This document shows, piece after piece, positions 48,198-55,753 of a stretch of 64,000 nt of DNA (position 1 is its first letter; each line of letters begins with the position of its first letter). Location of the stretch: positions 62,001 to 126,000 of the forward strand of contig JBBDJD010000021.1 of assembly GCA_040880025.1 (NCBI GenBank). Reading direction: 5' to 3'. Under the pieces are notes generated by a model. That model did not search any database and was not told the origin of the DNA. It saw only the letters and a list, made by a program, of their open reading frames with translations. The stretch comes from RCIO01 sp040880025. GTDB taxonomy: Bacteria; Pseudomonadota; Alphaproteobacteria; Rhizobiales; Rhizobiaceae. A program made the position numbers and the translations under genes.

Positions 48198-48565
48198 ATG
48201 ACGCCCGAGGAGACCATCGACATCTACGCGACTGCGTGGGGTGAAACCGACGCCGGCAAGCGGTTGGCGATCCTCAAACGCGTTTTGACACTCGATGCCA
48301 CTTACACCGATCCCCGCGTTCATGCCGCGAACCCGCAGGAATTGTCGGACCACATTGGTCGCATCCTGCCGGACCTTCCAGGCGCTCGCGTGCTGCGCAT
48401 TTCGACCGTCGATACGCTCACGGCAAGGCCCGCTTTGCCTGGCATATGGTCAAAGGCGACGGTACCGCCATGCCGGCGGGTATCGATATCGTCGAGTTTG
48501 ACGAGCCAACCGGCAAGTTGAAGATGATCCTCGGCTTCTTCGGCCCGCGGGCGGAATTGCCGTAG
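48198..48565 (+). pseudogene. NTF2-like (SnoaL-type) protein, interrupted by a frameshift
   Basis: The first part reads MTPEETIDIYATAWGETDAG through ARVLRISTVDT (about residues 1-73). Near 48417-48419 the reading frame that continues the protein shifts by one base. The downstream frame then reads HGKARFAWHMVKGDGTAMP through LKMILGFFGPRAELP to a stop at 48563-48565. Together they make a normal-length small NTF2-like protein. One base has been lost (or two gained). This is either a recent pseudogene or a sequencing error. The gene would be the last member of the acyl-CoA gene run. Confidence 0.75.
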
Positions 48566-48609
48566 CCGCTGGGCACAGTGAACTGGACAGCCGCCGCCGC
48601 AGGCTCTAG

Positions 48610-48633
48610 AAGGAAAAAAGGTATATTTTCCTT
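48610..48633. promoter_or_regulatory. inverted repeat upstream of the S24 repressor gene
   Basis: The arms AAGGAAAA (48610-48617) and TTTTCCTT (48626-48633) are perfect inverses around an 8-bp AAGGTATA centre. It lies 21 bp before the start codon. Position and symmetry fit an autoregulatory operator. Confidence 0.6.
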
Positions 48634-48653
48634 TCAGGGGAGACGGAGGCTGC

Positions 48654-49298
48654 ATGCTGTCGCATGATCAGGTCTGGGCCGCGATAGACAGGCTCGCGGA
48701 GCGCAATTCGCTGTCGGCCTCGGGCCTCGCCAAGCGCGCCGGTCTGGACTCGACCGCCTTCAACAAATCCAAGCGGCGCTCGGCCGACGGACGTCCGCGC
48801 TGGCCGTCCACGGAATCGCTGGCCAAGATTATGCAGGCGACCGGCGCCTCCCTCGATGAGTTTGTAGCCATGCTCGCCAATGGCGGGGCGCGGCCTGCCG
48901 CGGGCATGCCTTCCCGCGGCATTCCGCTGCTCGGCTTTGCCCAGGCTGGCGCTGGCGGCTATTTCGACGATGCCGGTTTCCCTGTCGGTCATGGATGGGA
49001 TGTGGTCGATTTTCCCGCCGGCGCGCCGGAAGGGTCCTATGCGCTCAAGGTCCAGGGTGATTCCATGTTGCCGCTCTATCGTGACGGCGACATTCTCATC
49101 GTCCAGCCGGCCGTGAATATCCGCCGTGGCGACCGCGTGGTGATCAAGACAACAGGCGGCGAGGTGATGGCGAAGATATTGACGCGCCGCAACGCGCAGA
49201 TCGTCGAGCTGACTTCCGTCAATCCCGATCACCCCGACCGCAGCGTTCCCGCAGGCGAGGTTGAGTGGCTCGCCCGCATCCTGTGGGCCAGCCAGTAG
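48654..49298 (+). CDS. S24/LexA-like repressor with helix-turn-helix domain
   Basis: This 214-residue protein has an N-terminal HTH (about residues 20-65: SASGLAKRAGLDSTAFNKSKRRSADG) and a C-terminal S24 domain (about 90-210). The S24 domain contains catalytic Ser in VQGDSMLPLYRDGD and Lys in EVMAKILTRR, as in phage CI-like proteins and LexA. Whether it self-cleaves is uncertain: a typical Ala-Gly site may be within AQAGAGG. No phage genes are nearby. It probably regulates itself and the adjacent SNase-like gene. Confidence 0.9.
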   Translation: MLSHDQVWAAIDRLAERNSLSASGLAKRAGLDSTAFNKSKRRSADGRPRWPSTESLAKIMQATGASLDEFVAMLANGGARPAAGMPSRGIPLLGFAQAGAGGYFDDAGFPVGHGWDVVDFPAGAPEGSYALKVQGDSMLPLYRDGDILIVQPAVNIRRGDRVVIKTTGGEVMAKILTRRNAQIVELTSVNPDHPDRSVPAGEVEWLARILWASQ

Positions 49299-49311
49299 CG
49301 CGGGAGGCTCG

Positions 49312-50046
49312 ATGCGCGGAGCGCCTCTAGCACTGGCGGTCGGCGGGCTCGCGGTGCTTGTCGTGGGCTTGCTGGCGGGCCGCGCTGCCTGGATACCGCA
49401 GCCTGCCGTTGGTATCGCCGAACACCCGTCGCAAGAGCAGGATGTTGCCGTTGCGCCCCAACCGCCACGGCCGGCCATGGCGGAAGCCCCCACGCGTGCC
49501 CGCCCGGTGGGGTCCGATCTTGTAGCCATTCCGCCGGTCGAGCCGGAAACGCTGATGCGCGTCGAGCCGCGCGAACCGCTAAGCCCGTTCGGTCGGCCGC
49601 TTCCGCCTCCCAGGCGCGACAACAGTCGCATCTACCGGCCGGTCGCGGATGCGGCAGGCCGCATCCTCGGCGACGGGCTGCTGGTCGACATCACCGGCGT
49701 CGACATAATCGAGCCAGAGACCGTCTGCACCAATCCGGACGGTGTCGAATGGCCATGCGGGATGCGCGCGCGCACCGCCTTTCGCGGGTTGTTGCGCGGA
49801 CGCGCCGTGAGTTGCGACGTGCCGCCGGACTATGATGGCGCCGAAATCACCGCTGGCTGCACGCTGGGCAGGCTCGATCTCGGGGCCTGGATTGTCGCCA
49901 ATGGCTGGGGGCGGGCGGCCGCGGGCGGTCCCTATGAAGAACAGGAGCTGGCCGCGCGCGAGGCCGAAAAAGGCATTTTCGGTTTCGGCCCCGCGCCGAT
50001 GCCGGTGCTTACCGCCCCATTCCCGAATTTCATGGACGGCGGCTGA
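49312..50046 (+). CDS. membrane-anchored thermonuclease (SNase)-like protein
   Basis: The protein is 244 residues from ATG 49312 (GGGAGG at 49302-49307), 13 bp after the repressor gene. An N-terminal hydrophobic segment (LALAVGGLAVLVVGLLAG) is followed by a proline-rich linker and a degenerate SNase-type OB-fold. The OB-fold includes VDITGVDIIEPETVC, RGRAVSCDV, GRLDLGAWIVANGWGRA, and the ending EQELAAREAEKGIFG. The canonical catalytic Arg/Glu set is only partly recognisable, so nuclease activity is uncertain. Confidence 0.78.
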   Translation: MRGAPLALAVGGLAVLVVGLLAGRAAWIPQPAVGIAEHPSQEQDVAVAPQPPRPAMAEAPTRARPVGSDLVAIPPVEPETLMRVEPREPLSPFGRPLPPPRRDNSRIYRPVADAAGRILGDGLLVDITGVDIIEPETVCTNPDGVEWPCGMRARTAFRGLLRGRAVSCDVPPDYDGAEITAGCTLGRLDLGAWIVANGWGRAAAGGPYEEQELAAREAEKGIFGFGPAPMPVLTAPFPNFMDGG

Positions 50047-50055
50047 CGCCCCTTG

Positions 50056-51699
50056 TCAGGCGGCGAGTTCTCCGGCCAGCGCCTTGCCGATCAGGGTTCG
50101 CGTTTCCTCCACGCCATAGAGTGCCGCGAAGGAGCCGAAGCGCGGCCCGCGTTCCTGCCCGATCAGCACCTGGTAGATCATCTGGAAGAACGCTCCGGAC
50201 ACGCCCGGCCCGCCGCCCGGACTTGTCCGCTTGTGGTCCTGATAGCGCTCGATCACGCGCGCGACGTCGAGCGCCGCGTTCTGGATCGCCGCGCCATCGG
50301 CGTCGGCCGGCAGCGTCGCCAGCTTGTCGGACAGGGCGCCAAGCGCCGCCGCTTCCGTCTCGTCGGGTGCGCGGAAGGTCTTGGTTGGCTTCACGAAATC
50401 GTCGAAATAGCGGATCGCGTAGACCACCAGCCTGTCGAGTTCGGGATGGCTCTGCGGCGTCACGCCGGGCGCATGCCGCGAAATGAAACCCCACAAGACC
50501 GCCTTGTCGTGCGCGTTCGAGGCGCTGACCAGGTTGAGCAACAGCGCGAAGCTGACCGGCAGCTCGATTTCGGGTGGCTCGCCGTCATGGATGTGCCAGA
50601 CAGGATTGCCGAGCCGCTCCTTCCATTCCTGCCTGGGGAAAGCCGACAGGAAGCTGTAATACTCGTCCACTGCCCGCGGGATGACGTCGAAATAGAGCTT
50701 CTTCGCCTGGCGTGGCCGCTGGAACATGTACAGGCTGAGGCTTTCGGTCGGGGCATAGGTCAGCCACTCGTCGATGGTCAGCCCGTTGCCCTTCGACTTC
50801 GATATCTTCTGGCCATTCTCGTCCAGGAAAAGTTCATAGACGAAATGTTCCGGCGCGCGCCCGCCGAGGATGACGCAGATACGATCGTAGATCGCGGCGT
50901 TGGTCTGATGGTCCTTGCCGAACATCTCGAAGTCGATGCCGAGCGCGGCCCAGCGCATCCCGAAATCGGGCTTCCACTGCAGCTTCACATTGCCGCCGGT
51001 AACCGGCAGCGTCGTCTCCACGCCGTCCTCGTCGTTGAAGGTGATCGTGCCGGCCTTGGCGTCGACATGCTTCATCGGAACATAGAGAACGCGGCCGGTC
51101 TTCGGCGAGATCGGCAGGAAGGGACTGTAGGTCGCCTGCCGCTCCGGGCCGAGCGTCGGCAGCATGACCTCCATGATGTCGTCGTACTTCTCCACCGCGC
51201 GCAGGAGCACTTCATCGAAGCGGCCGGATCTGTAGTAGTCGGTGGCGCTGGCGAACTCGTAGTCGAAGCCGAACGTGTCGAGGAAACGGCGCAACCGCGC
51301 ATTGTTGTGTTCCCCGAAGGAGGGATACTCGTTCGAAAACGGATCGGGCACCCGCGTCAGCGGCTTGCCCAGATGCGCGCGCAGCATATCCTGGTTGGGC
51401 ACATTGTCGGGAACCTTCCGCATTCCGTCCATGTCGTCGGAGAAGCAGATCAGCCGCGTTGGCACCTTGTCTTCGGTGAGAACGCGGAACGCATGCAGCA
51501 CCATCGACGTGCGCGCCACCTCGCCGAACGTGCCGATATGCGGCAGGCCGGAAGGGCCGTAGCCGGTCTCGAACAGCACGGCCTCCGGCCAGTCACGGCC
51601 CTCGTAGCGCGCGATAATCTTGCGCGCTTCCTCGAAAGGCCATGCGTTGCTGGCTGCTGCTGCCTCGAGAATATCGGTACTGATTGTGACCGGGTTCAT
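50056..51699 (-). CDS. lysS: lysyl-tRNA synthetase, class I
   Basis: This 547-residue enzyme charges tRNA-Lys. It is the archaeal-type class I form found in many alphaproteobacteria. The HIGH-like motif is in GYGPSGLPHIGTFGEV (residues about 47-62) and the KMSKS-like motif is KISKSKGN (near residue 297). The C-terminal helical anticodon-binding region ends EETRTLIGKALAGELAA. It is transcribed alone on the minus strand. Confidence 0.96.
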   Translation of the reverse strand: MNPVTISTDILEAAAASNAWPFEEARKIIARYEGRDWPEAVLFETGYGPSGLPHIGTFGEVARTSMVLHAFRVLTEDKVPTRLICFSDDMDGMRKVPDNVPNQDMLRAHLGKPLTRVPDPFSNEYPSFGEHNNARLRRFLDTFGFDYEFASATDYYRSGRFDEVLLRAVEKYDDIMEVMLPTLGPERQATYSPFLPISPKTGRVLYVPMKHVDAKAGTITFNDEDGVETTLPVTGGNVKLQWKPDFGMRWAALGIDFEMFGKDHQTNAAIYDRICVILGGRAPEHFVYELFLDENGQKISKSKGNGLTIDEWLTYAPTESLSLYMFQRPRQAKKLYFDVIPRAVDEYYSFLSAFPRQEWKERLGNPVWHIHDGEPPEIELPVSFALLLNLVSASNAHDKAVLWGFISRHAPGVTPQSHPELDRLVVYAIRYFDDFVKPTKTFRAPDETEAAALGALSDKLATLPADADGAAIQNAALDVARVIERYQDHKRTSPGGGPGVSGAFFQMIYQVLIGQERGPRFGSFAALYGVEETRTLIGKALAGELAA

Positions 51700-51869
51700 T
51701 CCAGCCTGCTTTGCGGGAGTTGGAAGTGCGGCGCTTGTGCGCTGCGAAAATGCGGCTTGGTCCTATTCCGGGCGCTGCCGATCGTCAACAAAGACGGCGA
51801 AAATCATTGCGTGGCAACCATTCGATCCGTAACAAGGCGCGCTGACAGGCGCAAAGAGCGGAGCCATCC

Positions 51870-52298
51870 ATGAAACAGCCAAATACCCAGGAAGCGCTCA
51901 TCTACGTGATGGTCATGGTTTCGGCCTCCGACCGCGAAATGGTCGACCCCGAACTGTCCCGGATCGGTTTCGTCGTCGGCAATTTGCCGGTTTTCGAAGG
52001 ATTTCAGGTTGAGCGCACGCTTGATGTCGCGCGCCAGTGCCAGGAATGGCTCCAGCGCGACAACGGCTTTCAGGAGATTCTCGAGGCCGTCGCCGAGGCA
52101 ATCCCTGAGCGCCTGCACGAAACGGCCTACCTGTTGGCCGTCGACATCGCCGTGGTCGATCTCCATGTCGAGCCCGAGGAACTGCGCATGCTGCAGATCT
52201 TGCGCGACAAGTTCGGCATCGAGCGCGCGGCCGTGTCGGCGATCCAGCGCGCGGCAAAGGCGCGGTTCCAGCGTCTCGAGCCGGTCGCCGGAAACTGA
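51870..52298 (+). CDS. TerB-like (tellurite resistance-type) protein
   Basis: This 142-residue, all-helical acidic protein has the TerB-type pattern ALIYVMVMVSASDREMVDPEL near the N-terminus and VDIAVVDLHVEPEELRMLQIL near the C-terminus, with the paired Asp/Glu residues of the TerB metal site. Most stand-alone TerB-like proteins have no proven link to tellurite. It is transcribed divergently from lysS with a 170-bp gap. Confidence 0.85.
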   Translation: MKQPNTQEALIYVMVMVSASDREMVDPELSRIGFVVGNLPVFEGFQVERTLDVARQCQEWLQRDNGFQEILEAVAEAIPERLHETAYLLAVDIAVVDLHVEPEELRMLQILRDKFGIERAAVSAIQRAAKARFQRLEPVAGN

Positions 52299-52340
52299 TC
52301 GAAGGCGGCTTCTTTCCCGTGCCCTGTCGCTGTAGCGCAG

Positions 52341-53183
52341 TCAGAAAAAGCTGACCGGAAAATAGCGCAGATAGAGTTCCTCGAACGCGCCGTTCATATT
52401 GATCTCCCGAAGCGCGTAATCGAACGCCTCGGTCAGTTTGGCGTTCTCCTGGCGGACCGCAATTGCCAGTCCGGCCCCGAAATATTCAGGCGCGATATAG
52501 GGTCCGCCGGCGAAGCGGCAGCAATTGGCGGAATCTGATCCGGCGAGCCAGAAGCTCAGCCGCATCCCGTCGCCGAAGGTGGCGTCGGTTTCCCCGGTTC
52601 GCATCCCGTCATACAGCCAGTCTTCCCTGCTGTAGGTCACCGGCTTGGCTTCCGGGAAATAGTCGCGCAGCATCTTCTCGTGTTCCGACCCCGCCAGCAC
52701 ACCGACCCGCCGGCCGGCAATATTGGTGAAGATCGGTTCGGCCAGCGTCGAGCCGTTCGCCACCACAAAGCGGGCGGGAAATCGCAGGTACGAGCGGGTG
52801 AACGCATATTTCACCCGCCGCTCGGGCGTCAACGCAAGCCCGGCAATGAGCGCGTCACCTTCACCGCGCTCCAGCGCGCCCTCCAGTTCCTCCCAAGGCA
52901 GCGCCTGTATCTGGCAGCGGTCGAGAACGTCGAGCGCCTTGCACATTGTGCGGGCGAGGTCGACATGGAAGCCGGACATCAGACCGTTTGTGTCGAGGAA
53001 GTTGAATGGCGGAAAATCCACTGTGGTCAGGAAGCGGATGCGCGCGAAACGCGACAGATCCGGTTGCGAAAGCCGCTCCTTGACATCCCAGAACTGGGGA
53101 ATGATCGGTTCCGCGGCCTGGGCAACGGGTGTCGCCAGGACCGATATCGCCGTCAGAAATCCCGCGACCCAACGTGTCATCAA
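52341..53183 (-). CDS. periplasmic solute-binding protein, amino-acid ABC type (family 3)
   Basis: The precursor is 280 residues with a signal peptide (MMTRWVAGFLTAISVLATPVAQAAE). The family 3 binding-protein core contains RIRFLTTVDFPPFNFLDTNG, GFHVDLARTMCKALD, ALIAGLALTPERRVKYAFT, a typical hinge GRRVGVLAG, and YLRYFPVSFF at the end. No permease or ATPase gene is adjacent, so it may serve a distant transporter or a signalling protein. Confidence 0.9.
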   Translation of the reverse strand: MMTRWVAGFLTAISVLATPVAQAAEPIIPQFWDVKERLSQPDLSRFARIRFLTTVDFPPFNFLDTNGLMSGFHVDLARTMCKALDVLDRCQIQALPWEELEGALERGEGDALIAGLALTPERRVKYAFTRSYLRFPARFVVANGSTLAEPIFTNIAGRRVGVLAGSEHEKMLRDYFPEAKPVTYSREDWLYDGMRTGETDATFGDGMRLSFWLAGSDSANCCRFAGGPYIAPEYFGAGLAIAVRQENAKLTEAFDYALREINMNGAFEELYLRYFPVSFF

Positions 53184-53341
53184 TGCTGCGCTGTCCCTCG
53201 AAACGGAGGCTTGATACCGGCCTCCAGCCTACCACAACTGGTTGATCAATATAGCAAAATACAAAACCGCTGGTCGAATCCAATCGATTGAGTCAATATT
53301 AACCGTGAATAGTGCGCAACATGATGGGGAATGTTGCCGTG

Positions 53342-54067
53342 ATGAGATTTGACGACACGCTCGAATATATCGAGCTCATTCAAAAGGCGCGCACGCCCGA
53401 AGATGTCTGTCGGGCGCTCATCGACGTCACCAAACGGTTTGGATTGACCGCCTTGCTTGCCGGCACGGTGCCGGGGCAGGACACGCCGGGCGAGGAGCAG
53501 CGTGGCCACGTGCTGTTGTGCGACTGGCCGCACGATTGGCTCGAACGCTATGTCGAGCGCAACTATGTCGATTTCGATCCGTTGGTGCGTTACATGCGCA
53601 GCAAGCCTTCAAAGGTGACATGGAGCGACGCTGCGGCGCAGATCAAGCTCGACCGCGGGACGCCGAACGTGTTCTGCGACGCGGGCGCATTCAAGCTCAA
53701 CGATGGCTTCGCCATGCCGCTCATCACCCTCGAAGGGGAGGTGGTCATGGTGTCGCTCGGCGGCGAAAGCGTCGATCTGGATGAGCATGCGATAAAGATA
53801 GTCGAACTGGCGGCAACCTATGCGATCGGCCGCGCGATCCAGCTGGCCACCGAGCACAAGACGATCGAGCACCGCGAACTCACCCCGCGCGAGAAGGAAT
53901 GCATGCGTTGGGCGGCGGCCGGAAAGTCGGAATGGGAAATCTCGCAGATACTTGGCATTTCCGAGCATACATCTGAAAAACATCTTTTGAACGCCAAGGC
54001 AAAACTTGGCGCATCCAACCGCGTGCAGGCAATCGCGGAAGCGATACGGCACGGCTATATCAGTTAG
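53342..54067 (+). CDS. LuxR-family quorum-sensing regulator (autoinducer-binding)
   Basis: The protein is about 241 residues from ATG 53342 (MRFDDTLEYIELIQKA); the frame is open to GTG 53312 and the start is not certain. The N-terminal autoinducer-binding domain keeps the usual contact residues in WLERYVERNYVDFDPLVRY (Trp, Tyr, Asp, Pro), a later Trp in KVTW, and Gly in DGFAMPL. The C-terminal LuxR HTH is LTPREKECMRWAAAGKSEW through KLGASNRVQAIAEAI. It is followed by the cognate luxI gene, so it probably senses the acyl-homoserine lactone made next door. Confidence 0.92.
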   Translation: MRFDDTLEYIELIQKARTPEDVCRALIDVTKRFGLTALLAGTVPGQDTPGEEQRGHVLLCDWPHDWLERYVERNYVDFDPLVRYMRSKPSKVTWSDAAAQIKLDRGTPNVFCDAGAFKLNDGFAMPLITLEGEVVMVSLGGESVDLDEHAIKIVELAATYAIGRAIQLATEHKTIEHRELTPREKECMRWAAAGKSEWEISQILGISEHTSEKHLLNAKAKLGASNRVQAIAEAIRHGYIS

Positions 54068-54099
54068 TCGTATTTCGCGGCATGGTTAGCTTTAACCAC

Positions 54100-54113
54100 T
54101 ACGTGATCGCGTA
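54100..54113. promoter_or_regulatory. candidate lux box upstream of luxI
   Basis: TACGTGATCGCGTA is an imperfect inverted repeat (12 of 14 positions symmetric), 55 bp before the luxI start. Position between luxR and luxI fits a LuxR-binding site, but short palindromes are common in GC-rich DNA and no consensus for this regulator is available here. Confidence 0.4.
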
Positions 54114-54168
54114 ATTTTCGGCCCTTCGGGCCGTCGTACACTGGTCTTCCTCAACAAGGGAGACTGTT

Positions 54169-54807
54169 ATGTTATACGCACTTTCTACCAGTGAACTGAT
54201 GGATCGGCCTGACCTTTGGCAGGCGGTTCATTCTCTCAGACACAGCATCTTCGTCGACGAATTGGGATGGGACGATCTCCGCCGGCCCGATGGGCTGGAG
54301 ATCGACCAGTTCGACCATGAAGAGGCCACGCACCACCTCGTCATCCGCAATGGCGAACTGGCCGGCTACCAGCGCATGCTACCGACCACCCGTCCGCATC
54401 TCCTCACCGAGGTGCTCACGGACCTGTACGAAGGCACTCCGCCCAGCGGTCCCGATGTCTATGAACTGACACGCTATGCGGTCGCGCGGCCTTTCCGTGA
54501 AGGGCGGTGGGGCATGACCAGCGTCGGCAGCGAGCTCATCGCCGGCTTCATCGAATGGGGGATGGGGTGCGGGGTCGACAAGGTCATCATCGAATTCGAA
54601 CCGATGTGGGTATTGCGCGCCTTGCAGCTCCGCTTCCTTGCCCAGCCGCTCGGCTACCAGCGCAATTACGGCCGCCAGCAGGTCGTGGCGACGCTGCTCA
54701 CCTTTGATGACACGACGCTCCGCGTGGTGCGGGAACGGCGCAACTTCGACGCGCCGGTTCTCGTTCACGGCGAGCCGGACTTCGTTGGATACAGGAAGGC
54801 CTCGTAA
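54169..54807 (+). CDS. acyl-homoserine-lactone synthase, LuxI family
   Basis: This 212-residue enzyme makes N-acyl-homoserine lactone from S-adenosylmethionine and an acyl-ACP or acyl-CoA. All invariant family residues can be placed: Arg24, Phe28, Trp34, Asp46, Asp49, Arg69, Glu99 and Arg102. The acyl chain cannot be read from sequence. It is 101 bp after luxR and is followed by a crotonase gene, an arrangement linked in Mesorhizobium to unsaturated acyl chains (from memory). AAGGGAG precedes the ATG. Confidence 0.95.
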   Translation: MLYALSTSELMDRPDLWQAVHSLRHSIFVDELGWDDLRRPDGLEIDQFDHEEATHHLVIRNGELAGYQRMLPTTRPHLLTEVLTDLYEGTPPSGPDVYELTRYAVARPFREGRWGMTSVGSELIAGFIEWGMGCGVDKVIIEFEPMWVLRALQLRFLAQPLGYQRNYGRQQVVATLLTFDDTTLRVVRERRNFDAPVLVHGEPDFVGYRKAS

Positions 54808-54876
54808 AACGCGCCTCGACCTCGAAGCCTCGTACCTCGCAACACCACGGAAGCAGTCAAGAAGGGAACCAAAGAC

Positions 54877-55626
54877 ATGGACTTCCGACCAGAATCCGAA
54901 TTTCACAATCACACACTCGCCATTACCGTCGCCTCGAAGGACGGCAGGCCGTTTTTGGACGGTCCGGCATATCGCAGCCTCGCAGCAACGCTTCGCGAAG
55001 CGGCCGCGAACGAGGATATCAGGGTCGTCATCCTGCGCGGCCTTTCCGGATGTTTCTGCCTCGGCGGGGACTTCTCGGAATTCCTCGACAAGTCCCGCCA
55101 CCGCGCCCTCATCGCGGCGGTTACCGACATGTTCCGCGTGCTCGCCACCTTTCCCAAGCCTCTGTTGGGCTGCGTGGATGGCGATGCCGTCGGCGTCGGC
55201 TGCACGATCCTGTTCCATTGCGATCTTGTCGTGGCCTCGCCGAAGAGCACCTTCCGGGTGCCGTTCGTCGATTTCGGCCTCGTGCCGGACGCGGCAACGA
55301 GCATCCTGGCGCCGGAGAAGCTTGGCTATACCGACGCCTTCCGGTTCTTCTGCCTCGGCGAAACGCTGAGCGCGGAGGAGGCGCACGGGCTGAGGCTCGT
55401 CTCGCATCTGGCGGCCGACGCCGATCCGGAACGGCAGGCCATGATGATTGCGCGCACGCTGGCGAAAAAGCCGGCAAAGGCGCTCTCGCAGACCAAGGCG
55501 CTGCTGCGTGGTGACGAGAAGCTGCTCTGCGACCGCATCGATCGTGAGATCAAGCTTTTCCACAACGCGCTCCAGGACGAAGCGACGATCAAGCGGCTGG
55601 CGAGGATAGCCCGCATGGCGGCATGA
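54877..55626 (+). CDS. crotonase-family enoyl-CoA isomerase/hydratase-like protein of the quorum-sensing locus
   Basis: This 249-residue crotonase fold has oxyanion-hole loops LRGLSGCFCLGGDFSEF and CVDGDAVGVGC. The two hydratase glutamates are replaced: the position after GVGC is Thr, and the PE of the second motif is PF in VPFVDFGLVPDAATS. An Asp (LVPDAATS) occupies the place where delta3,delta2-enoyl-CoA isomerases carry their catalytic Glu. The enzyme is therefore more likely an isomerase or a specialised dehydratase than a standard hydratase. Its position 69 bp after luxI suggests it tailors the acyl chain of the signal. Confidence 0.88.
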   Translation: MDFRPESEFHNHTLAITVASKDGRPFLDGPAYRSLAATLREAAANEDIRVVILRGLSGCFCLGGDFSEFLDKSRHRALIAAVTDMFRVLATFPKPLLGCVDGDAVGVGCTILFHCDLVVASPKSTFRVPFVDFGLVPDAATSILAPEKLGYTDAFRFFCLGETLSAEEAHGLRLVSHLAADADPERQAMMIARTLAKKPAKALSQTKALLRGDEKLLCDRIDREIKLFHNALQDEATIKRLARIARMAA

Positions 55627-55753
55627 ACCGGCGCCCGGCGGCCGGGGGCGGATTCCGCCCCGGTTGCCGGGGCGGCGACCCTGGTGAGTACACGTCGCCA
55701 GGGGACGGCCGTTCCGTGAACATCTGAGGGATATGCACCGGGGAGGGGGCAGA

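Noticed and set aside
50053..51873. A 606-codon plus-strand frame
   Set aside because: It is antisense to class I lysyl-tRNA synthetase, which carries both synthetase signature motifs.
54119..54133. Hairpin CGGCCC-TTC-GGGCCG before luxI as a terminator
   Set aside because: The stem is only 6 bp and no T-run follows on either strand; it may be a leader structure but is not a supported terminator.
55627..55732. GC-rich inverted repeats after the crotonase gene as a terminator
   Set aside because: Short GC arms are present (GGGGCGG/CCGCCCC) but there is no T-run; not strong enough to call.
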